DNA of 64,000 nucleotides from Arthrobacter gandavensis (GCF_015355785.1 NZ_JADKYW010000006.1:516936-580935); one strand, 5' to 3'. Numbered from the stretch's first letter, positions 29,291 to 40,730 are shown. Program-made: numbers and translations. The notes: generated from the letters alone by a model not told the origin.

Positions 29291-29868
29291 GCGGCGCCCT
29301 CAATCACGACTTCGTCCAGGGCCGGCGAGTCAGTCTCTGCCAGCCTTACCCGGACCTTTTCAACGGCGGCGGTCGGCAGGTTCTTGCCAACATGGTCCGC
29401 ACGGATGGGAAGTTCGCGGTGTCCGCGGTCCACCAGGACGGCCAGGCGCACGGCGCGGGGACGGCCGAGGTCGATCAGGGCGTCCAATGCGGCACGGATG
29501 GTCCGGCCGGAGTAGAGCACATCGTCCACCAGGACCACCACCTTGCCGTCGATGCCGCTGGGCGGAAGCTGCGTGGGGTGCGGGGGCCGGGTTGGCTGGT
29601 GGGCCAGGTCGTCACGGAACATCGTGACGTCCAGCTGCCCGGTGATGGCCTCTGCGTTGACGGTGGGATCTGCCGCTGCGATCTTGGCGGCGAGCCGGCG
29701 GGCCAGTGGATAGCCCCGGCGGGGAATGCCCATCAGCACCAGATCGGTGCCGCCCTTGTTTGCTTCAAGGATCTCGTAGGCGATGCGTGTCAGGACGCGG
29801 TCAATATCAGCTGAAGACAGAACGGTACGGGCAGGCAAATGCGCCTGCTGGGGATCGCTGGAATCCAT
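29287..29868 (-). CDS. pyrR: PyrR: pyr operon regulator / uracil phosphoribosyltransferase
   Basis: A 193-residue protein with the type I PRTase PRPP motif [21 protein letters not shown] and the [18 protein letters not shown] segment. PyrR binds pyr mRNA and, with UMP, lowers expression; in mycobacteria this is reported to act on translation. The ATG at 29868 has GGAGG nine bases upstream and is preferred over a GTG nine codons earlier. It heads the pyrR-B-C-PH-carA-carB-pyrF operon. I see no terminator/antiterminator pair in its leader, which fits translational control. Confidence 0.95.
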   Translation of the reverse strand: MDSSDPQQAHLPARTVLSSADIDRVLTRIAYEILEANKGGTDLVLMGIPRRGYPLARRLAAKIAAADPTVNAEAITGQLDVTMFRDDLAHQPTRPPHPTQLPPSGIDGKVVVLVDDVLYSGRTIRAALDALIDLGRPRAVRLAVLVDRGHRELPIRADHVGKNLPTAAVEKVRVRLAETDSPALDEVVIEGAA

Positions 29869-29963
29869 ATTCTGCTTCCTCCTTCCCCGCCTCACAGGAC
29901 GGACTTAAAGGTTGAATGCTCCTCAAAACTATCACAGCAGCCCACGCGTATATTCTTGGGTCC
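29869..29963. promoter_or_regulatory. divergent promoter region pyrR / prsW
   Basis: A compact 95-base region. On the plus strand TATATT/TATTCT (29949-29956) ends about seven bases before the ATG at 29964, suggesting a leaderless message. On the minus strand a TGTGATAGT segment is a possible extended -10 for pyrR. This is the only room for the pyr operon promoter. Confidence 0.45.
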
Positions 29964-29984
29964 ATGACAGGCACCCGCCCATGA
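29964..29984 (+). CDS. six-codon upstream ORF overlapping prsW
   Basis: ATG ACA GGC ACC CGC CCA TGA encodes M-T-G-T-R-P. Its TGA overlaps the prsW ATG as ATGA. The first ATG is placed for leaderless translation, while prsW itself has no Shine-Dalgarno, so re-initiation after this mini-frame would be a plausible way to translate prsW. Confidence 0.4.
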   Translation: MTGTRP

Positions 29985-31174
29985 CCCTCATGCCCGGCAA
30001 CGGGCCGGCCACTCCCCCCGGACAGCCCTCCGAACCGCTGCCCGGACTCAGCGTTCCCACTGCGGGGCGCGGCGGCTCCGGGGCCCTGAACATCCTGCTG
30101 ATCTCCGCAGCCGGCGTGGTGCTGGTCCTGGTGGGACTGTTCCTCTTCGCGGCCCTGGGCAGCGAGGCCTTTCTCCTGTGCGGGATCCTTGCACTGATCC
30201 CCCTGGGGATCTGCCTGCTGGGCCTGCACTGGATCGACCGGTGGGAGCCCGAGCCCCGCGGGGCGCTCATCTTCGCGTTCCTGTGGGGTGCAGGCGTTTC
30301 CGTGGCCATCACCCTGCTGCTGGGCGGCGCGGTCAACGAGGTCCTGGTGATGCTGCTGCCCCTCACACCGGCAGACGTGCTGACCACGGTGATCCAGGCG
30401 CCCCTGGTGGAAGAGACCGCCAAGGGCCTGGGCGTCCTGATGCTGGCGTTCGTGCGCCGCAGCCACTTTGACGGGCCGCTGGACGGGATTGTCTATGCCG
30501 GCGTCGTCGGCGCCGGGTTCGCGTTCACGGAGAACATTCTCTACTTCAGTGCTGCCCTGTTCGAGGCCGGCGGAGTGGGGCTGCAGCTCGGCTTCGTTTT
30601 TGTGCTGCGGGGGCTCCTGTCGCCGTTCGCGCACGTGCTCCTCACAGCGGCCGTTGGCCTTGCCCTGGGCATTGCAGTGAGCAAACCCGGTGCATGGCGC
30701 ATCGTCAGCGGATTCGCGGCCGGAATGGCCGCAGCGGTGGCCGGCCACATGTTCTGGAACGGCGGAATGGCCCTTGTGTCCGACGACTTCTTCGCCTTCT
30801 ACTTCCTGCTGCAGGTGCCGCTCTTCGCCCTTGCAGTGGGCGGCGTGACCTGGCTGCGGCGGCAGGAGCGGCGCCTCACCGGCCAGCGGCTGGGCGAATA
30901 CGCCGCCGCCGGCTGGTTTACGCCGGCGGAGGTGAACCTGATCTCCACTCCGAGGGGACGCCGCCAGGCGCTGACCTGGGCCGGAGCATTCGGCGCGAAA
31001 ACCTGCATGCGCTCGTTCATCCGTGAGGCCACGAACCTGGCCCTGACCCGGCAGCAGCTGGTCAACGGCCGGGATCCGCAGAAGAACACGGCGCGGGAAC
31101 AGGGGCTCCTCGCAGAGTTAACGCGAACCCGTACCCAGCTGCTGGGTGCAGCCGCCGCCGGGCGCCGCTGGTAG
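29981..31174 (+). CDS. PrsW-family intramembrane metalloprotease
   Basis: A 397-residue polytopic membrane protein. The conserved PrsW sites are visible: LVEETAKGLG (EExxK), FAFTENILYF (ExxxY-type), FAHVLLTA and GHMFWNGG with the later histidines. PrsW proteases cut membrane-bound anti-sigma factors or related targets; no such target is in the window. The N-terminal 40 residues are Pro/Gly-rich and the C-terminal region after residue 290 is cytoplasmic and basic. Divergent from pyrR, single gene, closed by a terminator. Confidence 0.85.
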   Translation: MTLMPGNGPATPPGQPSEPLPGLSVPTAGRGGSGALNILLISAAGVVLVLVGLFLFAALGSEAFLLCGILALIPLGICLLGLHWIDRWEPEPRGALIFAFLWGAGVSVAITLLLGGAVNEVLVMLLPLTPADVLTTVIQAPLVEETAKGLGVLMLAFVRRSHFDGPLDGIVYAGVVGAGFAFTENILYFSAALFEAGGVGLQLGFVFVLRGLLSPFAHVLLTAAVGLALGIAVSKPGAWRIVSGFAAGMAAAVAGHMFWNGGMALVSDDFFAFYFLLQVPLFALAVGGVTWLRRQERRLTGQRLGEYAAAGWFTPAEVNLISTPRGRRQALTWAGAFGAKTCMRSFIREATNLALTRQQLVNGRDPQKNTAREQGLLAELTRTRTQLLGAAAAGRRW

Positions 31175-31201
31175 GTGCACCCAAAACGTTCCCGGGCAGG
31201 C

Positions 31202-31233
31202 AAAAGCCCGGCGGGGGATTCCGCCGGGCTTTA
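31202..31233. terminator. bidirectional terminator between prsW and nusB
   Basis: Perfect 12-bp stem, arms 31203-31214 (AAAGCCCGGCGG) and 31221-31232 (CCGCCGGGCTTT), 6-base loop, lying between two convergent stop codons; A and T runs on both sides. Confidence 0.88.
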
Positions 31234-31253
31234 GGCGCACGGTTCCTGCGAGG

Positions 31254-31664
31254 CTAGGCCAGCAGTGAATCCTTGAGCTCATGCAGACGGCTCAGCAGGC
31301 CGTTGATGAACGCAGGCGACTCATCCGTGGAGAGCGACTTGGCCAGTTCAACAGCTTCGCTGATGGCCACCTTGTCCGGCACGTCGTCGTTATAGAGCAG
31401 TTCCCAGCTTCCGAGGCGCAGGATGATGCGGTCAACCGCAGGCATCCTTTCCAGCGGCCAGCCCTGGGAATAAGTGCCCAGGAACTCATCGATCTGCTCC
31501 TGCTTGGCGATCACGCCTTCCACCAGGTCCATGGTGTAGGGGTTGATTACCTGGTCCGTCTTTTCCCGGCGGGAACGCAGGGATTCGAGCGGAGACATGG
31601 ATCGCTGTTCCGCTTCGAAGAGCACCTCAAGTGCCCGAGTTCTTGCTTTACTGCGTGCACTCAC
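31254..31664 (-). CDS. nusB: transcription antitermination / 30S assembly factor NusB
   Basis: A 136-residue all-alpha RNA-binding protein. [20 protein letters not shown] at the N-terminus, [17 protein letters not shown] and [16 protein letters not shown], and [21 protein letters not shown] at the end match NusB. It binds boxA RNA with S10 to support rRNA transcription. GTG at 31664 overlaps the efp TGA (GTGA), so it is coupled to efp and closes the aro-efp-nusB run. Confidence 0.95.
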   Translation of the reverse strand: MSARSKARTRALEVLFEAEQRSMSPLESLRSRREKTDQVINPYTMDLVEGVIAKQEQIDEFLGTYSQGWPLERMPAVDRIILRLGSWELLYNDDVPDKVAISEAVELAKSLSTDESPAFINGLLSRLHELKDSLLA

Positions 31665-32224
31665 TCGTTAACGCGTCCCAGGTAGTCTCCGGTGCGGGTA
31701 TCGACCTTCACCTTGGTGCCGGTTTCCAGGAACAGCGGTACCTGGATTTCGTAACCGGTTTCAACGGTGGCGGGCTTGGTGCCGCCGGTGGAGCGGTCAC
31801 CCTGCAGGCCCGGCTCGGTGTAGGTGATCTCCAGGACCACGGATGCCGGCAGTTCAATGTACAGCGGGGCACCTTCGTGCATGGCGATGGTGACCATCAT
31901 GGACTCAAGCATGAAGTTGGCGTAGTCGCCGACGATCGAGCCCGGGACCGTGAGCTGGTCATAGTCCGAGGTATCCATGAAGACGTAGTCTTCGCCGTCC
32001 TTGTACAGGTACTGGTAGTCGCGGCGGTCAACCGTGGCGGTTTCGATCTTGATGCCCGCGTTGAACGTCTTGTCGACAACCTTGCCGGAGCGGACATTGC
32101 GCATCTTGGTACGGACGAACGCACCACCCTTGCCCGGCTTTACGTGCTGGAACTCGATGATGCTCCAGAGGTTGCCTTCAAGCTTCAGCACGGTGCCGTT
32201 CTTGATGTCGTTGGTCGTTGCCAC
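31661..32224 (-). CDS. efp: elongation factor P
   Basis: From the GTG at 32224 the product has 187 residues, the standard EF-P length, starting [13 protein letters not shown] enters the E site to relieve ribosome stalling at polyproline. The tip lysine is Lys32 within PGKGG; actinobacteria commonly have an unmodified lysine in a PGKGP-type loop, and this protein has Gly rather than Pro at the last position. Domain III ends [10 protein letters not shown]. The frame is open to 32479, but that extension lies inside the end of aroB and carries no EF-P similarity. Coupled to nusB. Confidence 0.96.
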   Translation of the reverse strand: MATTNDIKNGTVLKLEGNLWSIIEFQHVKPGKGGAFVRTKMRNVRSGKVVDKTFNAGIKIETATVDRRDYQYLYKDGEDYVFMDTSDYDQLTVPGSIVGDYANFMLESMMVTIAMHEGAPLYIELPASVVLEITYTEPGLQGDRSTGGTKPATVETGYEIQVPLFLETGTKVKVDTRTGDYLGRVNE

Positions 32225-32295
32225 AGTTTCTCTTTCGTCGTTTCGCTTCTGCTTCGAGTCTTGTCCGTCGACCATTCTACCTGTTCGGCGAATAC

Positions 32296-33417
<1,122 letters not shown>

Positions 33418-33933
33418 TCAGTTCTCTCCTTCGTCCAGGGCGGCGGTGATGCGGTCCACCACCTCGGCGATTGCCAGTCCCCTGGTATCTATGACTATGT
33501 CTGCCAGCGATTCGTATATTGGCCTGCGGGACTCTGCCAGTGCGCTCCAGCGCTGCGCCGGGTCGCCGGCCAGCAGCGGGCGGTGGGCTGCGCGGGATAT
33601 GCGCGGCAGCACCGTGGCCAGGTCCGTATCCAGAAATACAACCGTAGCGTGCCTGAGCAGCTGCTGGGTTCCGGTGTCCAGCACCGCCCCGCCGCCGAGG
33701 GAGATCACCGAGCGCACGGGTGAGTCCAGCGCGCCGGAGACGGCCCGTGCCTCGGCTTCGCGGAAGTACCGTTCGCTGTGCCGGGCAAAGATCTCCGGAA
33801 TGGGACCATGTTCCTCGACCACGAGCTGGTCCGTGTCCACGTAGGGCAGATTGTGGTGGGCCGCGAGCTGCCGGCCGACGACGGACTTCCCGGCCGCCAT
33901 CAGGCCGATCAGGACCAGATGCTGCTCAGACAC
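33418..33933 (-). CDS. aroK: shikimate kinase
   Basis: From GTG at 33933 the protein has 171 residues. The P-loop [17 protein letters not shown] opens the protein, DTDQLV and SLGGGAV bind shikimate, and [12 protein letters not shown] is the lid region. It phosphorylates shikimate with ATP. The GTG overlaps the aroC stop by eight bases; an extension further upstream would run inside aroC. Confidence 0.95.
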   Translation of the reverse strand: MSEQHLVLIGLMAAGKSVVGRQLAAHHNLPYVDTDQLVVEEHGPIPEIFARHSERYFREAEARAVSGALDSPVRSVISLGGGAVLDTGTQQLLRHATVVFLDTDLATVLPRISRAAHRPLLAGDPAQRWSALAESRRPIYESLADIVIDTRGLAIAEVVDRITAALDEGEN

Positions 33934-35137
33934 CTGAGCCGCTACCGGTCGACGACAGCGAGTCCGGGATGCTCTCAAGGTACGTGCGCAGGTTCCGTGC
34001 CGTCTCCGCCACCGAATCCCCGCCAAACTTTTCGGTCATCGCCTCGGCGAGGACCAGCGCCACCATGGCTTCAGCGACGACGCCGGCGGCAGGCACGGCA
34101 CACACGTCGGAGCGCTGGTGGTGGGCACGTGCAGGCTCACCGGTGGAAACGTCCACGGTCTTCAGTGCGCGCGGCACGGTGGCTATGGGCTTCATGGCAG
34201 CGCGGACGCGCAGCACTTCACCAATGCTCATGCCGCCTTCAATGCCTCCGGCGCGGTTGCCGGAGCGGATGACCCGGCCGGACTCATCCTGGAGGATCTC
34301 GTCGTGGGCGGCGGACCCGCGGCGGGAAGCGGTGAGGAAACCGTCACCGACCTCCACGCCCTTGATGGCCTGGATCCCCATCAGGGCTCCGGCCAGGCGG
34401 GCGTCGAGGCGGCGGTCCCAGTGAACGTAGCTGCCCAGTCCCGGCGGGAGGCCGTACGCAAGCACTTCGACGACGCCGCCCAGGGTTTCGCCTTCCTTAT
34501 GGGCAGCGTCTACCTCGGCGACCATGGCTTCAGTGACTGCCGGGTCAAAGCAGCGCATCGGATTCTCGTCCAGCGCCGGAACGTCGGAAGGCAGCGGCAG
34601 GGCTGAGCCCTCGGGCGATGCGACGCCGGCAATGCCCACGGTGTGGCTGACCAGCTCAACGCCGAGCTGCTCAAGGAACGCCGAGGCCACTGCGCCCAGC
34701 GCCACCCGGGCAGCGGTCTCCCGCGCGCTGGCGCGTTCGAGCACGGGACGGGCTTCACTGAAGCCGTATTTCTGCATCCCGGTGAAATCTGCGTGGCCCG
34801 GACGCGGCCGGGTCAGCGGGGCGTTGCGTGCCTGGCCGTCGAGGATCTCGGCCGGGACGGGATCCGAGGCCATGATCTGTTCCCACTTGGGCCACTCGGT
34901 GTTGCCCACCTCGATGGCCACGGGGCCGCCCTGCGTTAGTCCGTGGCGGACACCGCCCAGGATGCGCACCTCGTCCTGTTCGAACTTCATGCGGGCACCG
35001 CGGCCATAGCCGAGGCGCCGGCGCGCCAACGCGTCCTGGATGGACGGGGTGCTAACTTCGACGCCCGCGGGGACGCCCTCAATAATTCCGACGAGGGCAG
35101 GCCCATGGGACTCACCGGCGGTCAACCAACGCAACAT
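33926..35137 (-). CDS. aroC: chorismate synthase
   Basis: A 403-residue enzyme converting EPSP to chorismate with reduced FMN. It begins [21 protein letters not shown] and contains [29 protein letters not shown] and [21 protein letters not shown], all standard. It lies between aroE (32 bases upstream) and aroK (overlapping). aroA and aroG are not in the window. Confidence 0.97.
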   Translation of the reverse strand: MLRWLTAGESHGPALVGIIEGVPAGVEVSTPSIQDALARRRLGYGRGARMKFEQDEVRILGGVRHGLTQGGPVAIEVGNTEWPKWEQIMASDPVPAEILDGQARNAPLTRPRPGHADFTGMQKYGFSEARPVLERASARETAARVALGAVASAFLEQLGVELVSHTVGIAGVASPEGSALPLPSDVPALDENPMRCFDPAVTEAMVAEVDAAHKEGETLGGVVEVLAYGLPPGLGSYVHWDRRLDARLAGALMGIQAIKGVEVGDGFLTASRRGSAAHDEILQDESGRVIRSGNRAGGIEGGMSIGEVLRVRAAMKPIATVPRALKTVDVSTGEPARAHHQRSDVCAVPAAGVVAEAMVALVLAEAMTEKFGGDSVAETARNLRTYLESIPDSLSSTGSGSGV

Positions 35138-35169
35138 GGATTCAATACTGCCACGTTCGGCAGGGGCCT

Positions 35170-36051
35170 TCAGCGCCGGGGCAGCCCCACTGCGTCACAC
35201 ATCACGTTTATGACGGACGCCTCGTCGCGGAACATGCTGCCGGTGAACAGGCGCACCTGTTCCACCGCCTGGTACAGGAGCATTTCGAGTCCCGGTACGA
35301 TCGTTCCGCCGGCCGATTCCCAGGCCGCTGCCAGGCGGCTCGGCCAGGGATCGTAGGCGGCGTCCAGGAGCACCGCACCTGCACGGGCCGCGCCCAGGGC
35401 ACGGAGCTGCTCCGCCAGCGCGTCAGCGCCGCGGGGCGGCAGGGTGCAGAGAACGACGTCGGCGACGGCACAGGCTGCGGCGGCGTCGTCCCAGGGCCAC
35501 AGGTCTACCTTCACGCCCAGCCGGGCGCCAACCTGCTGCACATCTGCCTGCCCCCCAGCCCCGGCCGAGCCGCGGAAGCTTCGGGCATGGACGTCCACGG
35601 TGGTGCAGCCCATGCGGGCAAGGGCCGCTACGGCCGCGCAGGCCGTTCCCCCGGCCCCAAGGATGACGCCGCGCGGCGCTTCGGCGGCGCCGGCATGCCG
35701 CAGCGCATTCACCAGGCCGGTCACGTCCGTGTTCCACCCCGTGAGCACGGTGCCTTCGGGCCCGTGCCCGAAGGTGACGGTATTGAGCACACCGAGGGCT
35801 TCGGCGAGGGGGTCCAGCCGGTCAATGGCTGCAGCCATCACGGCCTTGAGGGGCATGGTGACGGACAGGCCGATCCACTCCGGCTGGGTCCGGAGGGCAG
35901 CGGCGAAGTCCGCCGCTGCTTCCTCCGTTACATCAATTGCGTCGTAACTGCAGTCGAAGCCCAGGAAGTCATAGGCAGCGCGGTGAAGCTGGGGCGAACG
36001 GGAGTGTCCGATCGGGTGTCCCAGTACCGCCGCCCGTTTGCGGACGGACAA
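35170..36051 (-). CDS. aroE: shikimate dehydrogenase
   Basis: A 293-residue NADP-dependent enzyme reducing 3-dehydroshikimate. [17 protein letters not shown] binds substrate, [10 protein letters not shown] carries the catalytic Lys, and [15 protein letters not shown] is the nucleotide motif. Its ATG abuts the mltG stop. Second-site residues match AroE rather than quinate-specific YdiB, but I cannot settle that by eye. Confidence 0.93.
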   Translation of the reverse strand: MSVRKRAAVLGHPIGHSRSPQLHRAAYDFLGFDCSYDAIDVTEEAAADFAAALRTQPEWIGLSVTMPLKAVMAAAIDRLDPLAEALGVLNTVTFGHGPEGTVLTGWNTDVTGLVNALRHAGAAEAPRGVILGAGGTACAAVAALARMGCTTVDVHARSFRGSAGAGGQADVQQVGARLGVKVDLWPWDDAAAACAVADVVLCTLPPRGADALAEQLRALGAARAGAVLLDAAYDPWPSRLAAAWESAGGTIVPGLEMLLYQAVEQVRLFTGSMFRDEASVINVMCDAVGLPRR

Positions 36052-37404
36052 TTAGTCGCACCTTCCGGCTTCCTGCGTGCCGCACCACTGCTGGTACTCG
36101 GCAACGTAGCGTCCGTGTTCGGCCAGGGTGGAGGAAAACTTGGTCTCTCCCGTGTCCAGGTTGACGGTGACCCAGTAAAAGTACGGAACATCCGCCGGGT
36201 TTGCTGCGGCGTCGATAGCCTCCACGCTCGGTGAACCGATCGGCCCCACCGGCAGACCGGGGTTGGCGTAGGTGTTCCAGCGGTTGGAAGTGTCCGCCTT
36301 CTCTTCCGGGGTGAGGTTGTAGCTCTTTCTCCCGAGGCCGTACGTCACGGTCGCATCCGACTGGATGAGGCCGTTGGTCTCGGTGTTGTCAGCGCGCAGC
36401 CGGTTCTCGATCGCACCGGCAACCGTGGCGTAGTCGGCTTCGCCCGCTTCGGCCTGGATGATGCTTGCCTTGGTGAGGACGCGGTACTGCTCGGCCGGGT
36501 CGGTGACGCCGGCTTCTTCCAGTGCATTCAAGGCATTCTGGACCATCTCGGTGATGATCTCCTCGGCCGTCATGTCCACCGGGAAGCGGTACTCACCGGG
36601 GAACAGGTAGCCTTCCAGGCTCACGGCCTGTTCCGGCAGGCCGAACGTCTGGGGATCCTGGGCCAGGGCCGTGAACTCCTCCAGCGGAATGCCGGTGGAG
36701 GCCACGAGCTCGTCAAATGTTTCGCTTTGCCGTTGGTCGCGGGGAATCGCAGCGTAGTGGACTGCTGTTCCGCCGTCACCCAGCAGTGCACCGAGGGCAC
36801 CTGATGCGCTCATCCGCAGGCGCATTTCGAAGGTTCCCGGCTGGATCTCCCGGCCCTGGGATTCCTGCTGGAAAACCTCAACGAATTTGTTGGGATTGGC
36901 AACGATGTCCTGGCTGGCCAGGTTGTTGCCGATCACCAGCGGCCCGTCGCCCGGCTCCACCACGAAGGAGACCGTTCCCTCTCCCGGCCCGGGATAATCC
37001 TGAACCTCGTTCATGCCCAGCAGGTCCCGCAGGAATACGGTGAGGCCAAAGACGGCACCGGCAAAGACGGCCAGCACCGTAACCATGACAATGGTGCGGC
37101 GGCGCCGGCGGCGCTGCTTTTCCTTGGAAGGCCGGCGGCTGCGCCTGCTGGGAGCCGGCTCTTCGTCGCCGAAGAAGTGCTGGACGGCGGGTGCAGTTTC
37201 CTGATACTGCGCACCGGTATAGGCGCCTGAGTGGGCACCGGCGTGCAGGACGTCCTCGTAGCGCTCATCTTCATGCCGGGCGTCATCAAAGTGCTGGTCC
37301 GGATACCGGTTGTCCTGGTACTCCTCACCGGCATAGCCGTCAGCGGCCGGTTCATGGTCCGGGCGCTCTCCCGTTCCGTAGGGGTCGGGGTACCTGTGGC
37401 TCAC
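36052..37404 (-). CDS. mltG: MltG-type endolytic murein transglycosylase
   Basis: A 450-residue protein with a long acidic, Tyr/His-rich cytoplasmic N-terminus (about 95 residues), a basic RRSRRPSKEKQRRRRRR stretch, one membrane helix near residue 110 and an extracytoplasmic YceG/MltG domain. The catalytic Glu lies in ASIIQAEAGEADYATVAGAI. MltG cuts nascent glycan strands and limits their length. The GTG start overlaps the ruvX stop (GTGA). The alaS-ruvX-mltG-aroE order is widely conserved in actinobacteria. Confidence 0.92.
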   Translation of the reverse strand: MSHRYPDPYGTGERPDHEPAADGYAGEEYQDNRYPDQHFDDARHEDERYEDVLHAGAHSGAYTGAQYQETAPAVQHFFGDEEPAPSRRSRRPSKEKQRRRRRRTIVMVTVLAVFAGAVFGLTVFLRDLLGMNEVQDYPGPGEGTVSFVVEPGDGPLVIGNNLASQDIVANPNKFVEVFQQESQGREIQPGTFEMRLRMSASGALGALLGDGGTAVHYAAIPRDQRQSETFDELVASTGIPLEEFTALAQDPQTFGLPEQAVSLEGYLFPGEYRFPVDMTAEEIITEMVQNALNALEEAGVTDPAEQYRVLTKASIIQAEAGEADYATVAGAIENRLRADNTETNGLIQSDATVTYGLGRKSYNLTPEEKADTSNRWNTYANPGLPVGPIGSPSVEAIDAAANPADVPYFYWVTVNLDTGETKFSSTLAEHGRYVAEYQQWCGTQEAGRCD

Positions 37405-37970
37405 GACGACTTGTCGCTTTCGGGGCGGCGTTCCACGAAAATAGTTGGCTCCTCGTTCGGGGCCGCAGCAGCGGAATGCGTGCTCCGGCGTAGTGTGACC
37501 TGCACCCCCACATCGCGTCCCAGGGAACGCTGCATGTCAATGGCCTGCTGCAATATACCCACAGCTGCCACTTGGTCTACCACTCTACGGTGATTTCGGG
37601 TCTCCAAGCCAGCTTCACGCAGGGAGCGGTGGGCACTGACTGTGCTCAGCCGCTCGTCGATCAGCCGGACCGGTACCTCGAGTCCTGCTTTGTCCAAAGC
37701 CTGCACCAGGGACTGCGCGTAGTCCCTGGCCATCGCCGTGGACGCGGTTTCAGTGCCCTTCATGCTCTGCGGCAAGCCAACGAAGAACTCGACTGCCTCC
37801 CGCTCGCCGGCTTCGCGGACCAGGACCTGGATGTCGCTGTTCTTTTTGGCATCGCGTTTCAGCGTCCGCACCGGGGTGGCCAGCAGGCCGTCGGGGTCGC
37901 ATGAAGCGACCCCGACGCGTGCGAGTCCAACGTCGACGCCGATTTTGGTTCCGCGCGGATAGCCGGACAC
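37401..37970 (-). CDS. ruvX: RuvX / YqgF Holliday junction resolvase-like nuclease
   Basis: From GTG at 37970, seven bases after the alaS stop, the product is 189 residues. The RNase H-like fold shows IGVDVGLARVGVASCD with the first Asp, VEFFVGLPQSMKGTE and LIDERLSTVSAHR. YqgF proteins are linked to 16S rRNA 5'-end processing and were proposed as resolvases. The C-terminal 35 residues (after VGVQVTLRR) are a non-conserved tail. The longer frame overlaps alaS and is not supported. Confidence 0.92.
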   Translation of the reverse strand: MSGYPRGTKIGVDVGLARVGVASCDPDGLLATPVRTLKRDAKKNSDIQVLVREAGEREAVEFFVGLPQSMKGTETASTAMARDYAQSLVQALDKAGLEVPVRLIDERLSTVSAHRSLREAGLETRNHRRVVDQVAAVGILQQAIDMQRSLGRDVGVQVTLRRSTHSAAAAPNEEPTIFVERRPESDKSS

Positions 37971-37977
37971 TGTGCCG

Positions 37978-40671
37978 CTAGCCCCGGTTCGCCACCGCTG
38001 CGCGGATGGCATCCAGCGCCTCGGAAATCTTGGCAGCATCGGCGCCGCCGCCCTGTGCGACGTCGTCCTTGCCGCCGCCGCCGCCTCCGAGGACACCGGC
38101 AGCGGTCTTGACCAGCGCGCCGGCCTTGACCTTGGCCTCACGGGCGGCCTCGTTCGTAGCGACAATGACCACCGGACGCCCGTTGGCAGCACCGGCAACT
38201 GCGACGACCGCCGCTTCGCTGCCCAGCCGGGACCGCAGGTCCAGTGCGAGGGTCCGGAGGTCATCCGCGCCGGAAACCGTCCCGGCGTCGTGGGCCAGCA
38301 GGCGGACGCCGTCCACGTCCACGGCGGAGCCGAGCAGTGCTGCCGCGGACGCTGCGAGCTGTTCGCGGCGCAGGCGCTCGAGTTCCTTCTCGACCTGCTT
38401 CAGCTTGGCCAGGGTCGCTGCAACGCGCTCCGGAACCTGCACGGAAGGAACCTTGAGCAGCTCGGAGAGTTCGTTCACCAGGGCACGCTCAGCGGCCAGG
38501 TGGCGGAAGGCGTCCATGCCAACGAAGGCTTCCACGCGGCGGTTGCCTGAACCGACGGACTGTTCACCCAGCAGGGTCAGGCTGCCGATCCGGGACGTCG
38601 AGTCCACGTGCGTGCCGCCGCAGAGTTCGCGGGACCATTCGCCGTCGATCTCCACTACGCGCACCTGGTCCCCGTATGCTTCCCCGAACAGTGCGGTGGC
38701 GCCGAGTGCCTTGGCGTCTGCAAGGGACATGATCTTGGTTTCGACCTTGTGGTTGCTGCGGATGGCTAGGTTGGAGACCTCTTCGATCTCGGACTTGGCA
38801 GCAGCTGAGAGACCCTCGCCCCAGGAGAAGTCGAACCGCAGGTAGCCCGCCTTGTTGAAGGAGCCGCGCTGGAGTGCTTCCGGGCCGAGGATCTGGTGCA
38901 ATGCGGCGTGCACAATGTGCGTGCCGGAGTGTGCCTGTTCGGCTGCGTGGCGCTGCTCGGCGTCGACCGCAGCCTGTGCAAGGGCACCGGCGGAGATTTC
39001 GCCTTCACGGACCACGGCCTTATGGACGGTGAGTCCCTTGACCGGGCGCTGCACGTCGGAGACCTCAACCACGAAGCCGTCGCCGGTGATGAGTCCGACG
39101 TCGGCCGCCTGGCCGCCGGCTTCCGCGTAGAACGGGGTCTCGTCCAGGACCAGTTCAATCTCGGTGCCCTGGCCCGCGTAGGACACGGACTGGCCGTTGG
39201 ACACGATGCCGCGCACCGACGATTCGGTCAGCAGCTCGTCGTAACCGGTGAACACGGTGTTGCCGGCCTTGAGCAGTTCGTTGAACACGGACAAGTCCGA
39301 ATGTCCGTGCTTCTTGCCGCGGGCGTCAGCCTGGGCGCGCTTGCGCTGTTCCTGCATCAGGGACCGGAAACCGGCCTCGTCCACCTTCAGGCCCGCTTCC
39401 TCGGCCATCTCCAGGGTGAGGTCGATCGGGAAACCGTAGGTGTCATGCAGGGCAAAGGCGTCAGCACCGGAGAGCGGCTGACCGGCGGCCTTGGACTCCT
39501 GCACGGCAACTTCAAGCCGCTCGGTACCGGAGGCGATGGTGCGCAGGAAGGCCTTTTCCTCGGCGTAGGCGATCCGCGAGATGCGGGCGAAGTCTGTCTC
39601 GACCTCCGGGTAGGTGCCCTTCATGGCGTCCCGGGAGACGGGCAGCAGTTCGGGCAGCACCGCGGTCTCGACGCCGAGCAGGCGCATGGCACGCACGGCA
39701 CGGCGGATCAGGCGGCGCAGCACATAGCCGCGGCCTTCATTGGAGGGGGTGACGCCGTCGGAGATCAGCATGAGGGCCGAACGGATGTGGTCTGCCACGA
39801 CGCGCATCTTCACGTCGTCGGCGTGGTGCGGATCCGAGGGATCCTCAGCTGAGGTGTAGGACTTGCCCGAGAGTTCGGCGGCCTTGTCCAGCACGGGACG
39901 GACCTGGTCCGTCTCATACATGTTCTCCACGCCCTGCAGGATCATGGCGAGGCGCTCGAGGCCGAGTCCGGTGTCGATGTTCTTCTGCGGCAGCTCGCCG
40001 GCGACGTCGAAGTCGGTCTTGGAACGCACCTCGGAGAGCTGGTACTGCATGAAGACCAGGTTCCAGATCTCGATGTAGCGGGTCTCGTCCACGGCCGGGC
40101 CGCCTTCGAGTCCGTACGCCGGGCCGCGGTCGTAGTAGATCTCGGAGCAGGGACCGCCGGGGCCGGCCTGGCCGGTGTTCCAGTAGTTGTCTGCCTTGCC
40201 GGTGCCGATGATGCGCTCGTTGGGCACGCCGACCTTGTCCCGCCAGATGGAGCGGGCCTCGTCGTCGCGCTCGTCGCCGTCTTCGTAGACGGTGACCCAG
40301 AGGCGCTCGGGATCAAGGCCGTAACCGCCGTCTTCCACCGGGCTGGTGAGCAGCTCCCAGGCGAAGGTGATGGCGTCTTCCTTGAAGTAGTCGCCGAAGG
40401 AGAAGTTGCCTGCCATCTGGAAGAAAGTTCCGTGGCGGGCCGTCTTGCCGACCTCCTCGATGTCAGCGGTGCGGATGCACTTCTGGACGCTGGTGGCGCG
40501 GCTGTACGGCGGGGTCTCGCGGGCAGTGAGGTACGGGATGAAGGGCACCATGCCGGCAACGGTGAACAGCAGCGAGGGGTCGTTGCTGACGAGCGACGCG
40601 GAGGGAACGACCGTGTGGCCCTTCCGGCTGAAGAAATCCAGCCAGCGGCGTGCGATCTCGTGGGACTTCAT
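37978..40671 (-). CDS. alaS: alanyl-tRNA synthetase
   Basis: An 897-residue class II synthetase. Catalytic core motifs include ARRWLDFFSRKGHTVVPSAS, FTVAGMVPF and FFQMAGNFSFGDYFK; the editing domain has HSGTHIVHAAL and CGGTHVDSTSRIG, which carry the HxxxH and CxxxH zinc ligands; and the C-terminal domain contains GGGGGGKDDVAQGGG. Length is normal. It is followed closely by ruvX and mltG. Confidence 0.97.
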   Translation of the reverse strand: MKSHEIARRWLDFFSRKGHTVVPSASLVSNDPSLLFTVAGMVPFIPYLTARETPPYSRATSVQKCIRTADIEEVGKTARHGTFFQMAGNFSFGDYFKEDAITFAWELLTSPVEDGGYGLDPERLWVTVYEDGDERDDEARSIWRDKVGVPNERIIGTGKADNYWNTGQAGPGGPCSEIYYDRGPAYGLEGGPAVDETRYIEIWNLVFMQYQLSEVRSKTDFDVAGELPQKNIDTGLGLERLAMILQGVENMYETDQVRPVLDKAAELSGKSYTSAEDPSDPHHADDVKMRVVADHIRSALMLISDGVTPSNEGRGYVLRRLIRRAVRAMRLLGVETAVLPELLPVSRDAMKGTYPEVETDFARISRIAYAEEKAFLRTIASGTERLEVAVQESKAAGQPLSGADAFALHDTYGFPIDLTLEMAEEAGLKVDEAGFRSLMQEQRKRAQADARGKKHGHSDLSVFNELLKAGNTVFTGYDELLTESSVRGIVSNGQSVSYAGQGTEIELVLDETPFYAEAGGQAADVGLITGDGFVVEVSDVQRPVKGLTVHKAVVREGEISAGALAQAAVDAEQRHAAEQAHSGTHIVHAALHQILGPEALQRGSFNKAGYLRFDFSWGEGLSAAAKSEIEEVSNLAIRSNHKVETKIMSLADAKALGATALFGEAYGDQVRVVEIDGEWSRELCGGTHVDSTSRIGSLTLLGEQSVGSGNRRVEAFVGMDAFRHLAAERALVNELSELLKVPSVQVPERVAATLAKLKQVEKELERLRREQLAASAAALLGSAVDVDGVRLLAHDAGTVSGADDLRTLALDLRSRLGSEAAVVAVAGAANGRPVVIVATNEAAREAKVKAGALVKTAAGVLGGGGGGKDDVAQGGGADAAKISEALDAIRAAVANRG

Positions 40672-40730
40672 GGTGTTTCTTACCCTTCTGGTAATTCAAT
40701 TCCGCACGGTGGGCGGCGGGGTGGGGAACG

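Noticed and set aside
29869-29963. Bacillus-type PyrR attenuator before pyrR
   Set aside because: No terminator/antiterminator pair is visible in the short leader; translational control is more likely.
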